NCBI RefSeq assembly: GCF_964259225.1
Contig: NZ_CAXVKN010000003.1
Strand: one strand, 5' to 3'
From: Catenibacterium mitsuoka_A
GTDB taxonomy: Bacteria; Bacillota_I; Bacilli_A; Erysipelotrichales; Coprobacillaceae
Length of the DNA stretch: 64,000 nt
This document shows positions 9,942 to 18,558 of this stretch, one piece after another. Within the stretch, counting starts at the first letter, position 1. Each line of letters opens with the position of its first letter. Under the pieces are notes generated by a model, which was not told the DNA's origin, did no database searches, and worked only from the letters and a program-made list of their open reading frames with translations. A program made the position numbers and the translations under genes.

Positions 9942-10578
9942 AATTGCACCTTCAGTATTATCCGCAGATTTTGCGCATCTTAAAGAAGATATTGATACAA
10001 TCTATGATGGAGGAAAATCATGGATTCATTATGATGTTATGGATGGACACTTTGTCCCTAATATCTCATTTGGTTACAGCATTCTTAGTAATTTACGTGC
10101 TGTGACTGATTTATTCATTGATGTACATTTAATGATCACTGATCCAGGTCAGTACTTAGATGAATTCATCAATGCAGGTGCAGACCTCATTACATTCCAT
10201 ATTGAAGCTGTATCAAGTGTACAGGAAGCACGTGTACTTATTCAGCGCATTCATGATGCAGGATGTCTTGCATCAATCTCTATTAAACCAGGTACTGATG
10301 TAGAAGCAATCAAACCATTCTTAGATGATTTAGATATGGTTCTTGTCATGAGTGTTGAACCAGGATTTGGTGGACAGTCATTCAATCCTGCAGCTTTAGA
10401 TAAGATTACTGAACTTAAAGAAATTAGAAATGGTAGACGCTACCTCATTGAAGTAGATGGTGGTATCAATGAGAATACAGCCAACCTATGCCGTGGGGCT
10501 GGGGCAGATGTTCTAGTGGCTGGAAGCTATGTCTTCAAAGCAGAAAACAGACAGGAAGCTATTGACTCACTCAAATGA
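9934..10578 (+). CDS. rpe: Ribulose-phosphate 3-epimerase
   Basis: TIM-barrel enzyme interconverting ribulose-5-phosphate and xylulose-5-phosphate in the pentose phosphate pathway. 214 residues starting MVKIAPSVLSADFAHL, with HYDVMDGHFVPNISFG, the metal-binding HLMI, VMSVEPGFGGQ and the phosphate-binding EVDGGIN. Overlaps rsgA by 8 and thiN by 4 bases (ATGA). Confidence 0.97.
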   Translation: MVKIAPSVLSADFAHLKEDIDTIYDGGKSWIHYDVMDGHFVPNISFGYSILSNLRAVTDLFIDVHLMITDPGQYLDEFINAGADLITFHIEAVSSVQEARVLIQRIHDAGCLASISIKPGTDVEAIKPFLDDLDMVLVMSVEPGFGGQSFNPAALDKITELKEIRNGRRYLIEVDGGINENTANLCRGAGADVLVAGSYVFKAENRQEAIDSLK

Positions 10579-11186
10579 AAATAGGCTTATATGCAAGCAT
10601 GAATAATGGGGATGTCTTTATTAAAGACATCCCTTATATTGCAGTTGATGGTGGTTTAGAACATCTACACCGTCAATCAATTAAACCATTATGTGCTATT
10701 GGAGACTTTGATTCTTTACAACATAAAGAATACTTAGAAGGATTAGAAGTACTTACTTTTCCTACTCATAAAGATGAAACAGATACAGAACTTGCTATTA
10801 GTGAAGCACTCAATAGAGGTTATGATGAAATAGACCTTTATGGTGTTATTGGTGGTCGTATTGATCATTTTTTAGGTGTACTTATCTATCTCAAACAACA
10901 TCCAGATATTAAAATCACTCTATATGATGATATAAATAGAATATACCTCTTGCCCAAAGGTAAGCATCAAATAGATTGCAGGGAATATAAGTACTTCTCA
11001 TGCTTTACTGAAAAGACTTGTACTCTCACATTAAAGAATTGTGATTATCCCCTTGATGGTTATATATTAGAACCACATGATCCACTATGTATCTCTAATC
11101 AATGTCATGGTATTCTAACAATTGAAAATAGTGAAGATTTAATATTCATTGAATCACAAAGAATAGGAGGTACATATGGAGAATAA
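10575..11186 (+). CDS. thiN: Thiamine pyrophosphokinase
   Basis: Transfers pyrophosphate from ATP to thiamine to give thiamine diphosphate. The 203-residue protein shows the family motifs AVDGGLEHL, IGDFDSL and DETDTELAI (acidic metal-binding residues) and GGRIDH. The position after rpe is conserved in Bacillota. It overlaps the rpe stop by four bases and the next gene by eleven. Confidence 0.93.
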   Translation: MKIGLYASMNNGDVFIKDIPYIAVDGGLEHLHRQSIKPLCAIGDFDSLQHKEYLEGLEVLTFPTHKDETDTELAISEALNRGYDEIDLYGVIGGRIDHFLGVLIYLKQHPDIKITLYDDINRIYLLPKGKHQIDCREYKYFSCFTEKTCTLTLKNCDYPLDGYILEPHDPLCISNQCHGILTIENSEDLIFIESQRIGGTYGE

Positions 11187-12531
11187 GGATTTTCTTGCGA
11201 CTGAACCAGTAGGTAAATTACTCAGACAACTCGCCTTACCAACAGTCATTGCGCAATTAATCAACATGCTTTACAACATTGTAGACCGTATGTTTATAGG
11301 TCATATTCCTCAAACGGGTGCTCTTGCCTTAACAGGTGTTGGTGTCTGTATGCCGTTAATTATGATTGTGACAGCCTTTGCCTCTTTGGTTGGTAATGGT
11401 GGTGCACCGCGTGCGTCTATTTATATGGGTCAGGGTAATAATGATTATGCTGAAAAGATATTAGGTAATTGTTTTATTACGCAGATTATCGTTTCTATAG
11501 TACTTACACTTATTCTGTTCTTTGGAAATCGTACTTTCTTACTTGCTTTTGGTGCAAGCGGTAATACAATTACCTATGCCGTGGACTATATGAATATCTA
11601 TGCAATGGGAACACTATTTGTTCAATTAACATTGGGAATGAATATGTTTATTACAGCCCAGGGATTTGCGAAAAACGGAATGATTTCAGTTGTCATTGGC
11701 GCATTATGTAATGTCATCTTAGATCCTATTCTTATTTTTGGATTTAACTTAGGTGTTAAGGGAGCAGCCTTTGCGACAATTATTTCTCAAGGATGCTCAT
11801 GTCTCTATGTTCTTCGCTTCTTATTTGGTAAAAAGACAAAACTTAAAATAAAAAAGAAAAACTTATCTTTAGATCACTCAGTCATCTTACCTTGTCTTGC
11901 TTTAGGCCTTTCTACTTTTGTGATGCAATCAAGTGAGAGTGTCATCCAGGTCTGCTTCAATTCTTCTTTATTAAAATATGGGGGAGATATAGCAGTAGGG
12001 GCAATGACTATACTGACTAGTGTTATGCAGTTTGCGATGCTTCCTTTACAGGGATTAGGACAGGGGGCACAACCTATTATCAGCTACAACTATGGGGCTA
12101 AGAATAGAGAACGTGTTCGAAAGACATTTAAATTATTATTAAAAGTCAGTCTAGTATTCTCAATATGTATCTGGCTTCTTATTCAGATCTTCCCACAGAT
12201 GTTTGTAGGACTCTTTACAAATGCACAAGAACTCTCACTCTTTACCACAAAAGCACTTAGAATCTATATGGCAGTCGTAGGACTCTTTGGAATACAGATT
12301 GCCTGTCAGATGACATTTGTGGCTTTAGGTAATGCGAAAGCATCAGTTATTGTGGCAGTTACTAGAAAATTTATTCTTTTAATTCCACTTATTTATATTA
12401 TGCCAGCATTACTTGTAGATAAGACAACAGCTGTTTATTTGGCTGAACCGGTGGCAGATATTCTTGCAATCACATTTACAGTATTATTGTTTAGAAAACA
12501 ATTTAATAAAGCACTTGAACATATGAACTGA
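11176..12531 (+). CDS. MATE-family multidrug/cation exporter
   Basis: Integral membrane protein of 451 residues with about twelve hydrophobic segments in two halves. The start MENKDFLATEPVGKLL and the first-helix stretch NMLYNIVDRMFIGH are typical of NorM/DinF-type MATE exporters, which expel drugs or metabolites using Na+ or H+. The substrate cannot be read from sequence. It is the last gene of the operon (11-base overlap with thiN) and ends in a strong terminator. Confidence 0.88.
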   Translation: MENKDFLATEPVGKLLRQLALPTVIAQLINMLYNIVDRMFIGHIPQTGALALTGVGVCMPLIMIVTAFASLVGNGGAPRASIYMGQGNNDYAEKILGNCFITQIIVSIVLTLILFFGNRTFLLAFGASGNTITYAVDYMNIYAMGTLFVQLTLGMNMFITAQGFAKNGMISVVIGALCNVILDPILIFGFNLGVKGAAFATIISQGCSCLYVLRFLFGKKTKLKIKKKNLSLDHSVILPCLALGLSTFVMQSSESVIQVCFNSSLLKYGGDIAVGAMTILTSVMQFAMLPLQGLGQGAQPIISYNYGAKNRERVRKTFKLLLKVSLVFSICIWLLIQIFPQMFVGLFTNAQELSLFTTKALRIYMAVVGLFGIQIACQMTFVALGNAKASVIVAVTRKFILLIPLIYIMPALLVDKTTAVYLAEPVADILAITFTVLLFRKQFNKALEHMN

Positions 12532-12551
12532 GGTTTCTCAGTTCTTTTTTT
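12525..12551 (+). terminator. Intrinsic terminator of the rsgA-MATE operon
   Basis: Perfect 8-bp stem GAACTGAG/CTCAGTTC with loop GTTT and a seven-T run (12545-12551). The stem includes the stop codon of the MATE gene. Confidence 0.85.
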
Positions 12552-12564
12552 CATAGAAATAGAT

Positions 12565-12570
12565 TATAAT
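12565..12570 (+). promoter_or_regulatory. Candidate -10 box for the alarmone synthetase gene
   Basis: TATAAT lies 27 bases before the start, right after the upstream terminator. The -35 position (12542-12547, TTCTTT) is a poor match, so only the -10 is convincing. Confidence 0.35.
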
Positions 12571-12597
12571 GAAATAGATTGAAAGAAGGATGAATAT

Positions 12598-13326
12598 ATG
12601 AGAAATCTAGAAGATATAAAAAGAAGTGGATTTAAAATCATTGAACAAAAAAGAGAAGAATTTATGAAACAGAGTATTCTTTCTGATGAGTTCTTAGATT
12701 TATTAGATAAGAATAAAAAACCATTTGATCTTTTAATGTCCTATTATCGTTGTGCAGTAATGGAGATAGAAACAAAATTCAGAGTATTAGATCAGGAATA
12801 TTCTTTAGAATATGATGGTAATCCCATTGAAAGCATCAAGTCACGTATTAAATCATATGATAGTATTGCAAGAAAAGTAAGACGCAAGAATATTCCAATG
12901 ACTATGGAATCATTAGAAGAAAATATAAGAGATATTGCAGGAGTCAGAGTTGTTTGTTCATTTCCTGAAGACATATATGAACTTGCAGATAGCTTCTTAA
13001 GACAGGATGATATTACTTTGATTGAAATGAAGGATTATATTAAAAATCCTAAACCTAGTGGTTATCGTAGTTTACACTTAATTGTGCAGGTACCAATCTT
13101 CTTGCAGAAGACAAAGAAGTATGTTTATGTAGAAGTACAGCTTCGTACTATTGCGATGGATTTCTGGGCAAGCTTGGAACATAAATTACGCTATAAGAAG
13201 AATATTCCTGAAGATGAAGCAAAGCTTATTGCTCAGGAACTTTATGACTGTTCAGTAGAAAGTGCTAAACTAGATGAACGTATGCAGAAGATACGTTCAA
13301 TGATGAATAAAGGAGAATCTAAATAG
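12598..13326 (+). CDS. relP: Small alarmone synthetase (YwaC/RelP-like, GTP pyrophosphokinase family)
   Basis: Single-domain (p)ppGpp synthetase of 242 residues without the hydrolase, TGS or ACT domains of long RSH proteins. Motifs visible: NPIESIKSRIKSYDSI, RRKNIPM, DIAGVRVVCSF, DYIKNPKPSGYRSLHL near 156, and the metal-binding EVQLRTIAMDFWASLEHKL. By my recollection of the families, the last motif and DYIKxPKPxGYRSLHL resemble YwaC/RelP more than YjbM/RelQ, but I could not align them. Such enzymes make ppGpp/pppGpp when induced by wall stress or alkaline shock. Monocistronic. Confidence 0.88.
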   Translation: MRNLEDIKRSGFKIIEQKREEFMKQSILSDEFLDLLDKNKKPFDLLMSYYRCAVMEIETKFRVLDQEYSLEYDGNPIESIKSRIKSYDSIARKVRRKNIPMTMESLEENIRDIAGVRVVCSFPEDIYELADSFLRQDDITLIEMKDYIKNPKPSGYRSLHLIVQVPIFLQKTKKYVYVEVQLRTIAMDFWASLEHKLRYKKNIPEDEAKLIAQELYDCSVESAKLDERMQKIRSMMNKGESK

Positions 13327-13439
13327 GTTCTTTTTTGTTGGAGAAAATGAAACTTTAATATGTTGTAAACACGGCATTTTATTTTTCCTTTGTTGTCAAA
13401 CAGTATTATATAATCAAAAATAAGGTAATAGATACTAAG

Positions 13440-13540
13440 CAATTAGATGATAATAACCATTCAGTGGTCTTGTTGAATTATCAGCCTATCATGTGCACTT
13501 AACATCGTAACAAGGTAATAGATGATGTTTCTACAGGATA
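13440..13540 (+). pseudogene. Possible remnant of an IS200-type tnpA 5' end
   Basis: One frame reads QLDDNNHSVVLLNYQ and a shifted frame continues with VT...VIDDVS. Together this resembles the beginning of IS200-type Y1 transposases (NNHSVxLLxYHLxLVTKYRRKVIDD), with small deletions and stops. No intact gene remains. The resemblance is from memory and short, so confidence is low. Confidence 0.3.
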
Positions 13541-13631
13541 TCATTGGAGAACGAGAAAATGTATTATAAAATACAGCAAGTTATTTGCATACATGCTATA
13601 ATTTTACTATATTTTGAAAAAAAGATTGCAG

Positions 13632-13825
13632 ATGAGTTTTTTGAAATATATTAAAGAAGTTCGAAAACAAAGCTTATGAGTCAGACGGAATTTGCGAAAG
13701 CATTATGTGTATCATACTCAATTGTCAGTAGGTGAGGAATAGGATTATTCTGCTTTGTGCATGATTTTGATTTTAGTGACTTTAGGAATAAATTATGGTT
13801 TGAGAGTGATCTGGGGATTACTTAA
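13632..13825 (+). pseudogene. Decayed XRE-type helix-turn-helix gene
   Basis: Three frames must be joined: FLKYIKEVRKQS (13641 on), then MSQTEFAKALCVSYSIVSR (13676-13732), then FCFVHDFDFSDFRNKLWF ending at TAA 13823-13825. Joined, they resemble short XRE regulators of the form YIKxVRKxxxMSQTEFAxALxVSxxxVxRWE. At least two frameshifts and no ribosome binding site show it is not functional. Confidence 0.55.
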
Positions 13826-13965
13826 CAGCCAGCCTTACTGTAGCAGCTAATAACATCACTCATGTAAATATGGAGGCAGTCTTTACATTGACAGATAGGC
13901 TATTCAAGTCAGCTTAGTTCATTGGTTTTGAAAACGAACGGTAATATAAATTGGAGGTATAACTC

Positions 13966-15348
13966 ATGTATCAGGATTTATCTTTTATGAATGTTCCGCT
14001 TCCAGAGGACATTCTGAAATTAAAAATTTATGGTGATTATGCTGGAGCTCAGAAAATTATTCGTTATTTTCTAGAAGAAAAAGATATTCCAAAGGCGCTT
14101 AGAAAACGTCTGGAAATTGAACAGGAAGTTATTGGTGTTATGGGTGGAAATGAATACCCATTTACTTATGATGAAGCATTGGAGATTATGACGAGCCATC
14201 TTCGTGATTTCAAAAAAGAAGAGTTAGATCATCTGAAAGAAATCAGTGCAGCAGATTGGATTTATATTGATGGTGAGGTACATTTCCAACGTCGATTCTA
14301 TGAAAATCTAATTAAGACTCGTCCAGATTACGCAAAGCGTGTCATTACAGAAAATCCAGAGGATGAAAAGCAAAATCATATAAATCAGAATCTACTTAAT
14401 GATAATATACATTATATGAGAGAACATGGAGGAAGAACTGTACACACTCGTATACGTTCTACAATAAAAGCTAAGAAAGAATTCGAAGAGGTAGGACGCA
14501 AGGTTCGTGTACATCTTCCAATTCCAAAGGTATACGAACAGGTTTCTAATGTAGAAATTCATGCATCTAATCCAGAGATTACATATGTAGCACCTTTTGA
14601 TGCACCACAGAGAACAGTATATTTTGAGACTGAACTGAAAGAAAATCAGGAGTTTATGGTTGACTATTCATTTGATTATCATGTGAATTATGTAGAGTTA
14701 GATCCTGCCAAGGTATCTGAAGAACAGCCAGATTTCTGTCTGGAAGAGCAGACACCGCATATTGTATTCACTCCTTACTTAAGAGAACTAAGAGATGAGC
14801 TTGCAGGAGATGAGACAAATCCAATTATTTTGGCGCGTCGATTCTATGATTTTGTGACAACAAAAGTTATGTATTCTTTCATGAGAGAGTATTTTACAAT
14901 TGAATGTATTCCAGAATACTGTGCAATCAACCTAAAAGGTGATTGTGGTGTACAAGCACTGCTATTTATCACACTTTGCCGCATGTCTGGAATTCCAGCA
15001 CGCTGGCAGTCAGGTCTATATGTGACGAAGTATTATACAGGATACCATGATTGGGCACAATTCTATATAGCACCGTATGGATGGGTATTTGCAGACCCTT
15101 CCTTTGGTGGAAGTGCATGGCGTGAAGGAGACAAAGAGCGTTGGAACTATTACTTTGGTAATCTGGATATTTTCCGTATGCCAGCGAACTCTGAAATTCA
15201 AAAAGAATTCATGCCAGAGAAAAAATGGCTTCGCATCGATCCGATTGATAATCAGAGAGGAGAATTTGAGTACGAGGATCATGGTCTTCGTTTCTCTCAG
15301 GTGGATGTATCACAGGAACTTATTTCTATGGAAGATATTGAAAAATAA
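13966..15348 (+). CDS. Transglutaminase-like cysteine peptidase-fold protein
   Basis: 460 residues, no signal peptide or membrane helix visible. The C-terminal half has a transglutaminase-like core: Cys in GDCGVQALLF near 327, His in GYHDWAQFY near 361 and Asp in FADPSFGG near 375, a complete Cys-His-Asp triad. The N-terminal half is helical and unrecognised, followed by a beta-rich stretch (about 165-250). Substrates of such proteins range from peptide bonds to amide crosslinks and cannot be inferred here. Codons use more CTG, CTT and GAG than neighbours, and the gene stands alone between mobile-element remnants, which suggests transfer. Confidence 0.75.
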   Translation: MYQDLSFMNVPLPEDILKLKIYGDYAGAQKIIRYFLEEKDIPKALRKRLEIEQEVIGVMGGNEYPFTYDEALEIMTSHLRDFKKEELDHLKEISAADWIYIDGEVHFQRRFYENLIKTRPDYAKRVITENPEDEKQNHINQNLLNDNIHYMREHGGRTVHTRIRSTIKAKKEFEEVGRKVRVHLPIPKVYEQVSNVEIHASNPEITYVAPFDAPQRTVYFETELKENQEFMVDYSFDYHVNYVELDPAKVSEEQPDFCLEEQTPHIVFTPYLRELRDELAGDETNPIILARRFYDFVTTKVMYSFMREYFTIECIPEYCAINLKGDCGVQALLFITLCRMSGIPARWQSGLYVTKYYTGYHDWAQFYIAPYGWVFADPSFGGSAWREGDKERWNYYFGNLDIFRMPANSEIQKEFMPEKKWLRIDPIDNQRGEFEYEDHGLRFSQVDVSQELISMEDIEK

Positions 15349-15441
15349 ATTATAATAAGTCTCATTGTTAGAAACAGAAATGTTTGAAGAGAGGTGTTGG
15401 ATGAACGTTTTCTTCCCTTTCTTTTTTACACATAATAATAT

Positions 15442-15506
15442 AAAAAGGCGTTACAAATAATATGAATAGAAACAGATCATATTTGCCTGTAATGCCTTTT
15501 TCTTTT
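15442..15506 (+). terminator. Long branched terminator hairpin after the transglutaminase gene
   Basis: A 14-bp outer stem (15442-15455 with 15488-15501, one G-U pair) encloses an inner 6-bp hairpin ATATGA/TCATAT (15460-15465 with 15477-15482). The outer 3' arm ends in a T run. The branched 32-base interior is unusual for a plain terminator. Confidence 0.55.
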
Positions 15507-15642
15507 GATAAATTATGTGTCTTTTAGTAGTAAATAAAACAATATATTGTCTTTTTGGTGGCGAATAATACAGTAAAAATATGTTGATTTACGCAGGAAC
15601 AGCTAGCAAGTTAATTTTTATTCCCATAAATGTTAAATAATC

Positions 15643-15680
15643 AAAAGTTTTGGGATTACAGTCCAAAAACTTTTTCTTTT
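15643..15680 (+). terminator. Second terminator-like hairpin
   Basis: AAAAGTTTTGG pairs with CCAAAAACTTTT (one bulged A) around loop ATTACAG, followed by TTTTTCTTTT. No intact gene lies directly upstream, so it may belong to the lost element. Confidence 0.45.
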
Positions 15681-15699
15681 GCGAAAGAGGAAAAATAAA

Positions 15700-15846
15700 G
15701 TGAATCCCGAAGTTTTACAGTATGTCATCTGTCATTCAGATGCACAGATCACAATGAATGTCTACAATCATATTGCAGAAAAGTCTCATGTGGTGAATGA
15801 AATGTCTAAAATGAACATGCAAGAAACCGTGCCTGCTGCAGTATAA
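15700..15846 (+). pseudogene. C-terminal remnant of a tyrosine recombinase/integrase
   Basis: A 48-codon frame reads VNPEVLQYVICHSDAQITM then NVYNHIAEKSHVVNEM and ends at TAA 15844. This matches the C-terminal end of Tn916-like integrases, with the His of the (G/C)HS motif and the nucleophilic Tyr in VYNH. All earlier parts of the catalytic domain are missing, so the fragment cannot be active. It implies a former integrative element beside the transglutaminase gene. Confidence 0.65.
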
Positions 15847-15896
15847 AACATAGGTCGCTATCGTAAAAATGTGATCAAATCAAGAAAACAAAATAA

Positions 15897-15923
15897 TTAG
15901 CACACACCTCTTGACAGTGCTAA
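15897..15923. promoter_or_regulatory. CIRCE-like operator 1 (HrcA), overlapping the -35 box
   Basis: TTAGCACAC-N9-CAGTGCTAA. The HrcA consensus is TTAGCACTC-N9-GAGTGCTAA; each arm here has one difference and spacing is exact. It covers the TTGACA box of the clpB promoter. Confidence 0.75.
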
Positions 15924-15938
15924 AAAAAGTGATATACT
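15911..15938 (+). promoter_or_regulatory. Sigma-A promoter of clpB
   Basis: TTGACA (15911-15916), 16-base spacer, TATACT (15933-15938). Flanked and partly covered by two CIRCE-like operators. Confidence 0.75.
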
Positions 15939-15942
15939 AGCA

Positions 15943-15969
15943 TTAGCACAAGAGAAAGAAGAGTGCTAA
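15943..15969. promoter_or_regulatory. CIRCE-like operator 2 (HrcA), between promoter and start codon
   Basis: TTAGCACAA-N9-GAGTGCTAA; the right arm is perfect, the left arm differs at two positions. It covers the expected transcription start and ends just before the clpB ribosome binding site. Confidence 0.8.
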
Positions 15970-15982
15970 AGGAGTGATTGCG

Positions 15983-18550
15983 ATGAATGGTGAAAAATGG
16001 ACAGAAGCAATGCAGGAAGCATTTGGACGTGCAGCTCAGAATGCGTTAGCTCTGAATCAACAGATTGTTGATGTTGAACATCTCATGTATGCATTATTAG
16101 AAGATAGTTCTGGTATTTTCTATAGAGTACTAACAAAACTTAATATCTCTATCCCAGAAGTACAGGATTTATTAAATGCGGAGATTAATAAGAAGCCAAG
16201 CGTTGGGCAGGTGACTCAGGATCAGCTTCGTTTAAGCTATGATCTCAATAGCTGGATTGCGAATGCTGAAAGAATTAAGACAGAATATAAAGATGACTAT
16301 ATGAGTGTAGAACATCTTATTCTTGCATTATTTAATACGCAAAGCACTTTTATTAAAAACTTTGTATCTCGTTATAATTTAAATAAAAAAGAAGTTGAAA
16401 AAGTAATTAAGGAAATGAGAGGAGGACATAAAGTGGATACTCCAAACCCAGAAAATAATTATGAAGTATTAGAAAAATATGGACGTGATCTTGTTAAAGA
16501 TGTAAAAGATGGCAAGATTGATCCAGTTATTGGTCGTGATGAAGAAATTAGACGTGTTATTCAGATTTTATCACGTAAAACAAAGAATAACCCAATTTTG
16601 ATTGGTGAACCAGGTGTAGGTAAAACTGCGATTGTAGAAGGACTTGCTTGGCGTATAGTTAAGAACGATGTACCTGAAACATTAAAAGATAAAACTTTAT
16701 TTGAGCTTGATTTAGGTTCACTAGTGGCAGGTGCTAAATATCGTGGTGAATTTGAAGAAAGATTAAAAGCTGTTTTAAATGAAATCAAGAAATCTGAAGG
16801 ACAAATCATTATGTTTATTGATGAAATCCATCAGCTAGTAGGTGCAGGTAAGACAGATGGTGCTATGGATGCCGCTAACTTATTAAAACCAATGTTAGCA
16901 CGTGGTGAATTACATTGTATTGGTGCAACAACATTGGATGAATATCGTCAGTATATTGAAAAGGATGCAGCCTTAGAAAGACGTTTCCAGAAGGTATTGG
17001 TACAAGAACCTGATATTGATGATACAATTGCAATTCTAAGAGGTTTAAAGGAACCATTTGAATCTCATCATGGTGTTCAGATCCAAGATAGTGCAATTAT
17101 CGCAGCGGCTCATATGAGTGATCGTTATATTACAGATCGTTTCTTACCAGATAAGGCCATTGACCTTATTGATGAAGCATGTGCTTCAGTACGTATGGAA
17201 ATTGACTCTATGCCTGAAGAACTAGATACAATTACTCGTGATAAGAATCGTCTAGAAATGGAAAGAATCTCTATTGAAAAAGAAGATTCAACTGAAGATA
17301 ACGAAAAGAGACTGGAAGAAATCAAAGAAAAAATTGCTTCTTTAAATGAAAAGATTGCTGGATTAACTGAACAATGGAAATCAGAAAAGTCTCAGGTGGA
17401 TCATATCAAGGATTTAAAGAACCAAAAAGTACGTTTAGAAACACAGATGGCACAGTTTGAATCTCAGGGTAACCTAGAAGAAGCCTCTAAAATTAAATAC
17501 CAGACTATTCCAGCTATTAATAAAGAGATAGAAGAATATCAGGCTAAAGAAAATGATGATGCTCTATTACAGGAAAAGGTCACTGTAGATACTATTTCTG
17601 AAGTCATCTCTAGATGGACTAATATTCCAGTTTCTAAGCTAATGGAATCAGAAAAAGAAAAATTATTACATCTTGAAGATATTATGAAGAAAAGAGTTAT
17701 TGGTCAGGATGAAGCCATCACTAAAGTCACTGATGCAATACTAAGAAGCCGTGCTGGTATCAATGATGAGAATAGACCAATTGGTTCATTCTTATTCCTA
17801 GGTCCTACTGGTGTAGGTAAGACAGAAGTGGCTAAGACACTTGCTGAACAGCTCTTTGATAGTGAAAAGAATATCGTACGTATCGATATGAGTGAATATA
17901 TGGAGAAATATAGTGTCTCTCGTTTATTAGGTGCTCCTCCAGGATATGTAGGTTATGAAGAAGGTGGACAGTTAACTGAAGCTGTGAGACGTGCTCCATA
18001 TAGTATTGTCTTATTAGATGAAATTGAAAAAGCCCATCCAGATGTCTTCAATATCTTATTACAGATTCTAGATGATGGTCGTTTAACAGATTCTAAGGGT
18101 AATGTAGTCAGCTTCAAGAATACAATTATCATTATGACTTCTAATATTGGTTCTCAGTACTTGTTACAGGGTAACAATGAAGAAACACGTAAAGAAGTAG
18201 ATAATGAATTAAAGATGCACTTCAAACCTGAATTCTTAAACCGTATTGATGAAATCGTTATGTTCAACTCACTTGATTCAAGTGTTGTTTATAAGATTAT
18301 TGATAAGTTTATTCATGAACTTGAAGGTCGTCTAGAAGAGAAGAAGATTACTCTAGAAGTCACTGATGCAGCTGAAAACAGAATTGCACAAGATGCATTT
18401 GATACCACATTTGGTGCACGTCCAATCAAGCGTTATATTCAGTCACATATTGAAACAATGCTTGCAAGAGAAATAATCAAAGGTACAATCCATGCCAACA
18501 GTCATGTAGTCATTGACTATGATAATGGATTTATAGCTAGAGAAGCATAA
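15983..18550 (+). CDS. clpB: ATP-dependent disaggregase ClpB
   Basis: Hexameric AAA+ chaperone that pulls proteins from aggregates together with DnaK. 855 residues: N-domain Clp repeats (1-145), Walker A1 GEPGVGKT near 207, a long coiled-coil middle domain (about 405-530) that separates ClpB from ClpA/ClpC, Walker A2 GPTGVGKT near 607 and the C-terminal D2 small domain. The IGF/L loop for ClpP binding is not apparent. ATG 15983 follows AAAGGAG at 8 bases; a GTG three codons upstream falls inside the ribosome binding site. HrcA control is indicated by two CIRCE-like sites. Confidence 0.97.
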   Translation: MNGEKWTEAMQEAFGRAAQNALALNQQIVDVEHLMYALLEDSSGIFYRVLTKLNISIPEVQDLLNAEINKKPSVGQVTQDQLRLSYDLNSWIANAERIKTEYKDDYMSVEHLILALFNTQSTFIKNFVSRYNLNKKEVEKVIKEMRGGHKVDTPNPENNYEVLEKYGRDLVKDVKDGKIDPVIGRDEEIRRVIQILSRKTKNNPILIGEPGVGKTAIVEGLAWRIVKNDVPETLKDKTLFELDLGSLVAGAKYRGEFEERLKAVLNEIKKSEGQIIMFIDEIHQLVGAGKTDGAMDAANLLKPMLARGELHCIGATTLDEYRQYIEKDAALERRFQKVLVQEPDIDDTIAILRGLKEPFESHHGVQIQDSAIIAAAHMSDRYITDRFLPDKAIDLIDEACASVRMEIDSMPEELDTITRDKNRLEMERISIEKEDSTEDNEKRLEEIKEKIASLNEKIAGLTEQWKSEKSQVDHIKDLKNQKVRLETQMAQFESQGNLEEASKIKYQTIPAINKEIEEYQAKENDDALLQEKVTVDTISEVISRWTNIPVSKLMESEKEKLLHLEDIMKKRVIGQDEAITKVTDAILRSRAGINDENRPIGSFLFLGPTGVGKTEVAKTLAEQLFDSEKNIVRIDMSEYMEKYSVSRLLGAPPGYVGYEEGGQLTEAVRRAPYSIVLLDEIEKAHPDVFNILLQILDDGRLTDSKGNVVSFKNTIIIMTSNIGSQYLLQGNNEETRKEVDNELKMHFKPEFLNRIDEIVMFNSLDSSVVYKIIDKFIHELEGRLEEKKITLEVTDAAENRIAQDAFDTTFGARPIKRYIQSHIETMLAREIIKGTIHANSHVVIDYDNGFIAREA

Positions 18551-18558
18551 GTTGTTTG

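Larger units (their letters stand above)
13327..13965. other. 639-base gap without intact genes
   Basis: Apart from the two remnants listed separately, I see no intact coding frame. The segment differs from the tightly packed core on both sides and marks the left side of an accessory patch. The ribosome binding site of the next gene, GGAGG, is at its right end. Confidence 0.6.
15349..15896. other. Non-coding stretch holding two hairpins and an integrase remnant
   Basis: Between the transglutaminase gene and the clpB operators I find only the two hairpins and the recombinase remnant listed separately. No other plausible gene on either strand. Confidence 0.55.

Noticed and set aside
13922..13950. 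Promoter-like TTGGTT-17-TATAAA before the transglutaminase-like gene
   Set aside because: Transcription would start after the ribosome binding site at 13951-13957, leaving the message without it.
15016..15355. Open frames of 88 and 92 codons on both strands inside the transglutaminase-like gene
   Set aside because: No ribosome binding sites or recognisable products; they lie fully over a gene with an intact catalytic triad.
16561..17325. Several minus-strand open frames across clpB
   Set aside because: Shadows of a well-conserved AAA+ coding frame with no start signals.
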